From Treponema sp. (GTDB lineage: Bacteria; Spirochaetota; Spirochaetia; Treponematales; Breznakiellaceae): a stretch of 17,490 bases of DNA. Below are positions 12,429 through 17,490 of the stretch, piece after piece (the first letter of the stretch is position 1; every line of letters begins with the position of its first letter). The notes under the pieces are model-generated. The model made no database searches. It had not been told where the DNA came from and saw only the letters and a list, made by a program, of their open reading frames with translations. The stretch lies in the NCBI GenBank assembly GCA_031268245.1, contig JAIRXN010000037.1, positions 1-17,490 of the forward strand. The letters run 5' to 3'. Made by a program: the position numbers and the translations under genes.

Positions 12429-13349
12429 ATGAACCGCACTGAACTGCTCAGTAAAATCGCCCTCTTTCCCCTCCATGCAAGGGGTCTTGCCGAGGAGATC
12501 CTCGCGGGGGACTACGGTTCTGTTTTCAAGGGTCAGGGTATCGAATTTGATGAGGTGAGGCATTATCAGGCTGGGGACGATATCCGTTCGGTGGACTGGA
12601 ATGCCAGCGCCCGCTTCGGAGCGCCTTTTGTAAAGATGTACAGGGAAGAAAAGGAGATGAGCGTCTTCATTCTTCTGGATGTTTCTCCCTCCATGTATTC
12701 AAGCCTTGCGCGTCCGGGCGCATCTTCGGGACAGTTGAAGCCCTATGAACAGGGCCTGTTGGCCGCGGCCTTGATTGCCTTTTCCGCATCCCGGACAGGC
12801 CGGCGGGTGGGGGCGCTTTTTTTTGATAAGGGAATCCGCCGGGTTTTCTATCCCCGGAAGGGGAGGGGGCACATCATGGCCATTCTGGGAAACGGCCTCA
12901 ACGAAGCTGAAGAAGGAGAAAAGAAAGACAGAGAAGCCGGAGACAGGGGAAGCAACCTGGAAGCGGCCCTCACGGGAACCGGGAGGCTTCTTAAACGCAG
13001 AAGTCTTGTCGTGATCATTTCAGACTTTTATACGGCAGGCTGGGAGTCTGAATTTTTTTCCCTTTCCCGCAGGCACGATCTTATTGCCGTGAGGATCGTA
13101 AGCCCGCATGACAGGGAAATTCCCCCCTGGGGGATTCTTCCCCTGCAGGATCCTGAGACCTCGTGCCGGATTTATGCATTACCTCATTCCCCGGCATTCA
13201 GGAAGGCCTGGCGGGAATGGCACAGGGAACGGCAGAACTACTGGGAAGGTCAGTGCCGCAGGGCAGGCGCTTCCTTTCTGAATCTTTCAGTCTCCGATGA
13301 CGCTGCGGGAGTCCTCTTCCGTTTTTTTAGCAAAAGGAAGAAGAAGTGA
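12429..13349 (+). CDS. DUF58 protein with vWA-like fold (Bat operon)
   Basis: 306-residue partner of MoxR. The DUF58 signature runs through residues 37-61 (GIEFDEVRHYQAGDDIRSVDWN, then AR). A vWA-type core follows with a MIDAS-like D84-x-S86-P-S88 (LLDVSPSM) and VVIISDFY. No TM segment or signal peptide, so it is probably cytosolic or peripheral. The start is ATG 12429 with GGAGG ten bases upstream; an in-frame TTG at 12423 is closer to the Shine-Dalgarno and is an alternative. The stop overlaps the next gene's GTG (GTGA), which indicates translational coupling. A T8 run (12817-12824) lies inside. Confidence 0.92.
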   Translation: MNRTELLSKIALFPLHARGLAEEILAGDYGSVFKGQGIEFDEVRHYQAGDDIRSVDWNASARFGAPFVKMYREEKEMSVFILLDVSPSMYSSLARPGASSGQLKPYEQGLLAAALIAFSASRTGRRVGALFFDKGIRRVFYPRKGRGHIMAILGNGLNEAEEGEKKDREAGDRGSNLEAALTGTGRLLKRRSLVVIISDFYTAGWESEFFSLSRRHDLIAVRIVSPHDREIPPWGILPLQDPETSCRIYALPHSPAFRKAWREWHRERQNYWEGQCRRAGASFLNLSVSDDAAGVLFRFFSKRKKK

Positions 13350-14338
13350 AGATGAGCTTAAAGATTATACCGGACACGAATCGAAGTCTTAGGCTGATAT
13401 TTTTTTCCGTGTTTTTCTTTTCCGGGGTGTTTCTTCTCTTTGCCCAGAGCGAAGTCTGGCAGATTCCAAAAACCGTTTATGTGGGAGACCGGGCAATACT
13501 GGCGGTTCTTCCTGTATCCGTAGAATCACTGTCAACAGAACTTCTGCCCAGGATGGCCGGGGCGCCGATAGCCCTTCCCGAATGGGAAGAGTTGCCTCTG
13601 AAGCTTCACGCTCTCAGGATGGAAAAGCACGGAGAAAGCTGGGAACTCCGTCTTGAGTTCAGCGCCTATGCAGCGGGAAGAATCGAAATTCCCGATTTTG
13701 ATTTGAAGAGAAGCGGGGAAAGTCTTTTGTGTGCGTCCCCCGGATCGGGAGAAATTCTGTTCAGGAATCTTTCGGTAGATATTACGTCAATATTAAAAGG
13801 AAACGATACAATTCTGTCCGGTCCTGCAGAAACAATGACCATGCCGGGTACCTTTCTCCTTGTGTACGGCGGTATTGCCGTGCTGGTTCTTTTTGCGCTT
13901 TCCCTGCTGGCCCTCAAACTCTGGGGAAGGCAGGCTTTTTCGGATTTTTTGCAATACTGGAAACGCCGCCGTCTCTGCGCCGCCATGATACGGATTGCCC
14001 GGAGAACAGAAAGGGAAATCGGATCCGGGGAAGGAGAAGACAGATACAGGACTGCGCTCTCCGCTCTTTCCGCGGAATTCCGTTCCTGGCTGGCTTACCT
14101 TTCCGGCTCCGACTGCCGGGCCATGGCCGCAGCAGAGTTTCTGTCACTCAGCCTCCTTCACCGGGAAGAGGAAGTTCCCCCGCTTCTGGAAGGGCGGCTT
14201 CTCTCTTCTCTTTTTGATCGCTGGGAAACACTCAGTTACGGTGTTCTTCCTCCGGGACGGGAAGAAGCTCTCGCCATTGCAAACGAAGTTCTGGAAACGG
14301 CTCTGGCGCTGGATCGGGCAGAAAGGGGGAGGCGGTGA
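13346..14338 (+). CDS. Membrane protein of the Bat operon with signal peptide and one TM segment
   Basis: 330 residues. A signal peptide (LRLIFFSVFFFSGVFLLFAQS, about 15-35) leads into a periplasmic beta-rich domain (about 36-165), a TM helix (169-191, GTFLLVYGGIAVLVLFALSL), then a basic cytoplasmic domain of about 140 residues with helices. The position between the DUF58 and BatA genes is where many bat clusters carry a DUF4381-like protein, and the layout (periplasmic part, TM, helical cytosolic part) is similar, though this is larger and I cannot confirm homology. The start is GTG 13346, overlapping the previous stop as GTGA; ATG 13352 is an alternative. Its own stop overlaps the next GTG in the same way. 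Confidence 0.85.
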   Translation: MKMSLKIIPDTNRSLRLIFFSVFFFSGVFLLFAQSEVWQIPKTVYVGDRAILAVLPVSVESLSTELLPRMAGAPIALPEWEELPLKLHALRMEKHGESWELRLEFSAYAAGRIEIPDFDLKRSGESLLCASPGSGEILFRNLSVDITSILKGNDTILSGPAETMTMPGTFLLVYGGIAVLVLFALSLLALKLWGRQAFSDFLQYWKRRRLCAAMIRIARRTEREIGSGEGEDRYRTALSALSAEFRSWLAYLSGSDCRAMAAAEFLSLSLLHREEEVPPLLEGRLLSSLFDRWETLSYGVLPPGREEALAIANEVLETALALDRAERGRR

Positions 14339-16758
14339 ATTTCGGCTTTTCCCGGCCTCTCCTTCTGATTCTTATCCTCATCTGCGCGGCGGCGGCCCTG
14401 CTTATATTCTTCCGTTTCCGCAAACCCTTTTGTCTTTACCTGCCGCTTGGTTCTCCCGGCGGCACTTCCTTCAGGCCGCCTTTCCGGGCAGGGATTCTGA
14501 TGAAGATCCTCGGTATTCTTGAGGCGGCGGCGGTTCTGCTTCTCTGCATTGCAGCCGCAGGTCCCGAAATAAGGGAGAAGGAAACACTCTGGCTTGACCG
14601 GGGGGCCGACATTATCTTTGTGCTGGATATAAGCCCCAGCATGGCGGGCCTTGACATGAAAGGGCGCAGGCTTGATGCCGCGCGGGAACTGGTACGGAGC
14701 TTTGCCCTCTCCAGAGCCTCCGATGCAATAGGACTTGCGGCAGTCGGCAATGAAGCTGCGCTTGTGTGTCCTCCTACTACAGACAGGGAAAGTTTCTTTG
14801 CTGCGCTGGACGGACTACAGATTGGAGAATTGGGGGACGGTACTGCGTTAGGAATGGGCCTTTCCCTGGCAAGCCTCCATCTTTCCGGATCGAAAGCATC
14901 CCGCCGTGTTACAGTCCTCATCACCGACGGAGAAAACAATGCCGGTTCTATTCATCCTGAAACCGCCGCGGGTTTTCTGCAGGAGATGGGGGTGAGCCTC
15001 TGGGTTATTGCCGTGGGTTCCGCAGGAGAAGTACCCATAGACTATGTTGATCCTGTTACACGTATGCGCCGCACCGGAACTTTTCTTTCGCAGTTTGATG
15101 ATACAAGCCTAAAAAGTCTTGCCGCCGCCGGGGGATACTACATCAACGCATCTTCCGCAGAAACACTGAAGAATGCCTTTGCCCGGCTTGACGAACGGGA
15201 AATGATCGTCCGCCGTTCCGCCTCACGGATCAGGGTAAAGCCCTTCCAGAGACCCTTTCTTGTAAGTGCGCTGATTCTGTTTGCCCTTGTCCTGCTCTTC
15301 AGGCGGGGTTTTCTTTCTTCCCTTCGCCGGTACCCTTCCCGGGCCTTTTTTCTTTCCGGGATATGCGGTCTCCTGTGTGCCGCCTGCATTTTTATTGCGC
15401 TGGCGGAGCCGCATTGGGGCTACCGGGGACTGAGGGAAATCCGCCGCGGGCTTGACTGCATCATAGCGGTGGATCTTTCCAAAAGCATGGAAGGGCGCGA
15501 CATGGACAAGGGAGAGAAAAGCCGTCTTGAAAAAGGCCTGGACATACTGCGGGAGATTCTCCCCGTTCTGGAAAACCGGCGTTTCGGTGTGGTCATCGGC
15601 AAGGGCAGGGGAATGCCCGTCGTCCCCCTTAGTTCCGACACTGAGGCCGTCTTATCGTTTCTCGATTCCCTGAGTCCCGCCTCCATAAGCGGAAGAGGCA
15701 CCAATCTTGAAAACCTCATTGATGCCGCACTCCGTTCCTTTATGCCTTCTTCGCCGGGTTTCCCGGTGATACTGCTCCTCTCCGACGGAGAGGAGCTTAC
15801 AGGCTCCCTTGCCGAAGCGGGAAACAGGGCGTTCCTGTCGGGGATACATATTGCAGCCCTGGGTCTGGGAAGCGAGGAGGGGATTGAACTACATGACGGA
15901 GAAAACGAAAAGGTAATCAGCCGGCTTAGGAGAGATCTGCTGCAAAAGGCGGCAATGGATACCGGCGGCATTTATATAAACGGAAATGAGGAGGCGGGGG
16001 AAGCGGAACTTCTGCGCTGGCTTATGGAGAAAGGGGAAAAAACCCAAATTTCCGAAAGAAGGGTGAAGCAGCCCCGCTGGCGTCTCTTTGTCATGGCGGC
16101 CTTATTATTTTTTGCCGTTTCAAAATTTGCCCTGAGCGGCAGAAAAAATACCGTACCCGGAAGAAAAATTGCAGCCCGTGCAACTGTTTCCATTGTTTCC
16201 CTCTTTCTGCTTGGTTCCTGCGATGCCGTCCGGGGCGGACTCCTTATCATGGAAGGGAATTTCTATTCCGGCCGGGGCATGAACGAAGAAGCCGTGTCGG
16301 CCTTCACGCAGGCGCTCAGTCATGAAAGGGCTTCTCTCTATGCCCAATACGGTATAGGAACTGCGTATCTCAACATGAATGATACCGAAGACGCCCTGGA
16401 GCAGTTTGCCCTTGTAGAAAAGGAAACAAAACCGAACACACACACGGAGCTTCGTTACAGAAACGCGTACAATACCGGTGTTGCCCGTTTTGCCGAAGGC
16501 GATTATGCAGAGGCTGCTTCCGCTTTCCGTAAAGCCCTGGAGGCGAATCCTTCCCGCTTTGAGGCCAAAAGAAATCTGGAATTAAGCCTCCGTTCCCTGG
16601 CGGAAGAAAATTCCGGCGCGGCGCAGGACGCTGACAGAGACGCCGCGGAGAATCCGGGCAGTAAGGCATTCTTTGATTATCTGCGGGAAAAGGAACAGGA
16701 AAAGTGGCGGAGCCGGGAATGGGACGAAGAAGGCGAAGAAGAAGGAGCGGATTATTAG
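14335..16758 (+). CDS. batA-batB-batC: BatA-BatB-BatC fusion: two vWA domains and C-terminal TPRs
   Basis: 807-residue envelope protein combining what are usually three Bat proteins. Order: TM 7-27, TM 56-75, vWA-1 (about 90-290; MIDAS D98-I-S-P-S102, Thr170, Asp198), TM 307-323, TM 337-357, vWA-2 (about 372-565; MIDAS D380-L-S-K-S384, Thr456, Asp484), TM 582-599, hydrophobic segment 615-629 ending LLGSC, then TPR repeats (about 632-750, including NTGVARFAEGDYAEAASAFRKALEANP) and an acidic tail. Basic loops at 28-55, 324-336 and 600-614 would be cytoplasmic by the positive-inside rule, placing both vWA domains and the TPRs in the periplasm. Starts at GTG 14335 with GGGAGG just before and a GTGA overlap. 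Bat proteins are linked to aerotolerance and envelope stress in Bacteroides and spirochaetes; the molecular job is unknown. Confidence 0.92.
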   Translation: MNFGFSRPLLLILILICAAAALLIFFRFRKPFCLYLPLGSPGGTSFRPPFRAGILMKILGILEAAAVLLLCIAAAGPEIREKETLWLDRGADIIFVLDISPSMAGLDMKGRRLDAARELVRSFALSRASDAIGLAAVGNEAALVCPPTTDRESFFAALDGLQIGELGDGTALGMGLSLASLHLSGSKASRRVTVLITDGENNAGSIHPETAAGFLQEMGVSLWVIAVGSAGEVPIDYVDPVTRMRRTGTFLSQFDDTSLKSLAAAGGYYINASSAETLKNAFARLDEREMIVRRSASRIRVKPFQRPFLVSALILFALVLLFRRGFLSSLRRYPSRAFFLSGICGLLCAACIFIALAEPHWGYRGLREIRRGLDCIIAVDLSKSMEGRDMDKGEKSRLEKGLDILREILPVLENRRFGVVIGKGRGMPVVPLSSDTEAVLSFLDSLSPASISGRGTNLENLIDAALRSFMPSSPGFPVILLLSDGEELTGSLAEAGNRAFLSGIHIAALGLGSEEGIELHDGENEKVISRLRRDLLQKAAMDTGGIYINGNEEAGEAELLRWLMEKGEKTQISERRVKQPRWRLFVMAALLFFAVSKFALSGRKNTVPGRKIAARATVSIVSLFLLGSCDAVRGGLLIMEGNFYSGRGMNEEAVSAFTQALSHERASLYAQYGIGTAYLNMNDTEDALEQFALVEKETKPNTHTELRYRNAYNTGVARFAEGDYAEAASAFRKALEANPSRFEAKRNLELSLRSLAEENSGAAQDADRDAAENPGSKAFFDYLREKEQEKWRSREWDEEGEEEGADY
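16742..16747 (+). promoter_or_regulatory. Shine-Dalgarno that points to an ATT start for batD
   Basis: AAGGAG at 16742-16747 is six bases before ATT 16754, at normal spacing. No ATG, GTG or TTG in the batD frame lies near it. This site decides the start call of the next gene. Confidence 0.5.
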
Positions 16759-17485
16759 GCGGAAGCAGGTTTTAATTCTGTTATTTGTTTTGCTGTTCCC
16801 GGCTTTTCCGAATGCCCAGGATCTCCAAATCCTGACGGAAACTTTCCCTGAGGAAGTACGGAGCGGGGATTCCTGGCATCTGCGGATCTTGCTGCAGTAT
16901 CCCTATCCCCAGGATGTGCACATAGAGCATCCGCCCTTTCCCGCAGCCCTGATTCAGGAAGAGCTAAGGACAGGGGTAAGCCTTGAGGGTGAAAAAATGG
17001 AACGCTGGACGGTTTTTGAATACCGTTTTACCATTGCTCCCGGCTTTGGAGGACGGCGGATCACGGTGCCGAAGATCAGTATCCTGCTTCCCGAAATTAC
17101 ACTCAGCACAGACAGTATCTATCTGGATATTCAAGGCTCTTCTCCGGCCGCCCGGGTCTACCGGCCCCTTCTCCGCTGGCGGGAACTCCCCGAACATCTT
17201 GCCGCCGGTCAAAAGGTCGAATTTTTTCTTGAACTTTCAGGCTGGGATCCGTCCCGTCCCCTGCCGCCCCTTTCCCTGCTCACTCCTGTTCCGCCGCCGG
17301 GAGCCGTGCTTGAAAGGCTGGGAGAAAGACACGCGGAGGAAGGGAGCTTCAGCGTAGGCTTCATGTTCATTCCCCTGAAGAGCGGTGTTTTTACCCTGAA
17401 GGCCTTTTCGATCCGGCATGAAGGGTATATTCTTGAAAGACCGGCCCTGCGTATTCCGGTGCAGCCGGCGGGAGATCGAAGATAG
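16754..17485 (+). CDS. batD: BatD-like oxygen-tolerance protein, short form with probable ATT start
   Basis: Exported BatD-like protein. The signal peptide IRRKQVLILLFVLLFPAFPNA, with cleavage before QDL, begins immediately at ATT 16754, which overlaps the TAG of the fused bat gene (ATTAG) and has AAGGAG six bases upstream. This gives 243 residues. The only upstream canonical option is TTG 16673, which would add 27 lysine-rich residues encoded in the shadow of the preceding acidic tail. The mature part is beta-rich, with a vWA-partner-like repeat of immunoglobulin-type strands (VRSGDSWHLRILLQYPYP; a second module from about residue 150). Typical BatD proteins are near 500-600 residues with a C-terminal TM; this one stops after PVQPAGDRR with no TM. 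A following ATG at 17487 may start another gene. BatD identity rests on position and fold type. Confidence 0.7.
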   Translation: MRRKQVLILLFVLLFPAFPNAQDLQILTETFPEEVRSGDSWHLRILLQYPYPQDVHIEHPPFPAALIQEELRTGVSLEGEKMERWTVFEYRFTIAPGFGGRRITVPKISILLPEITLSTDSIYLDIQGSSPAARVYRPLLRWRELPEHLAAGQKVEFFLELSGWDPSRPLPPLSLLTPVPPPGAVLERLGERHAEEGSFSVGFMFIPLKSGVFTLKAFSIRHEGYILERPALRIPVQPAGDRR

Positions 17486-17486
17486 T

Positions 17487-17490
17487 ATGG
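17487..17490 (+). other. Possible start of a further operon gene at the right edge
   Basis: An ATG at 17487-17489, one base after the batD stop and with GGAGA about 11 bases upstream, could begin the next gene of the bat operon. Only four bases are visible, so nothing more can be said. Confidence 0.3.

Noticed and set aside
12817..12824. T8 tract in the DUF58 gene as phase-variation site
   Set aside because: T8/A8 runs occur several times in the window and the gene is not a surface-antigen or glycan gene; no special signal.
16673..16753. TTG 16673 as batD start
   Set aside because: It would overlap the previous gene by 86 nt, lacks a good Shine-Dalgarno, and gives a Lys-rich extension mirroring the Glu-rich tail of the other frame.
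14335..16758. Frameshift or assembly error creating the Bat fusion
   Set aside because: The frame is open without stops through both junctions, codon use is uniform, and the GTGA coupling upstream is normal; kept only as a refutation test.

Overview
The window looks like chromosomal DNA of a fairly GC-rich spirochaete, most likely a gut-type treponeme. This is inference from gene content and order (GTP-type PEP carboxykinase, YchF, a branched-chain aminotransferase, a Bat/MoxR aerotolerance cluster, small genes I do not recognise); no 16S or other decisive marker is present. Coding density is high, and no stretch over 300 bases lacks a gene.

Left edge (1-1211): the N-terminal two thirds of a tyrosine-recombinase integrase runs off the left end on the minus strand. 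Just upstream of it, and in the same direction, lies a tRNA-Ala(CGC) gene. This is the usual boundary of a prophage or integrative element inserted at a tRNA 3' end, with the body of the element outside the window. Bases 1212-1340 hold two hairpins of a dispersed repeat family that recurs later.

Middle (1362-11213): housekeeping and small genes, mostly transcribed singly in alternating directions. In order they are a membrane GT2 glycosyltransferase with an internal G8 tract (+), ilvE (-), ychF (+), a small cyclic-nucleotide-binding-fold protein (+), pckG (-), an unrecognised 129-aa protein (+), an orphan solute-binding lipoprotein (-), an unrecognised 159-aa helical protein (+) and a class I/II aminotransferase (-). 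Convergent gaps are often filled by the hairpin repeat. Several promoters have the -10 box only 5-6 nt before the start codon, which predicts leaderless or nearly leaderless mRNAs.

Right (11397-17490): a plus-strand Bat aerotolerance-type operon of moxR, a DUF58 protein, a signal-peptide/one-TM protein, one 807-residue polypeptide that fuses BatA, BatB and BatC, and a short BatD-like protein. Three junctions are tightly coupled: two GTGA overlaps and one apparent ATTAG overlap in which batD seems to start at ATT. The MoxR AAA+ ATPase probably acts with the DUF58 and vWA proteins as a chaperone-like envelope complex, with the vWA and TPR domains in the periplasm.

The most notable points are the triple Bat fusion with a lipobox-like signal retained inside it, the missing canonical start codon of batD, the leaderless promoter architecture, the palindromic repeat family, and the homopolymeric G8 in the glycosyltransferase.
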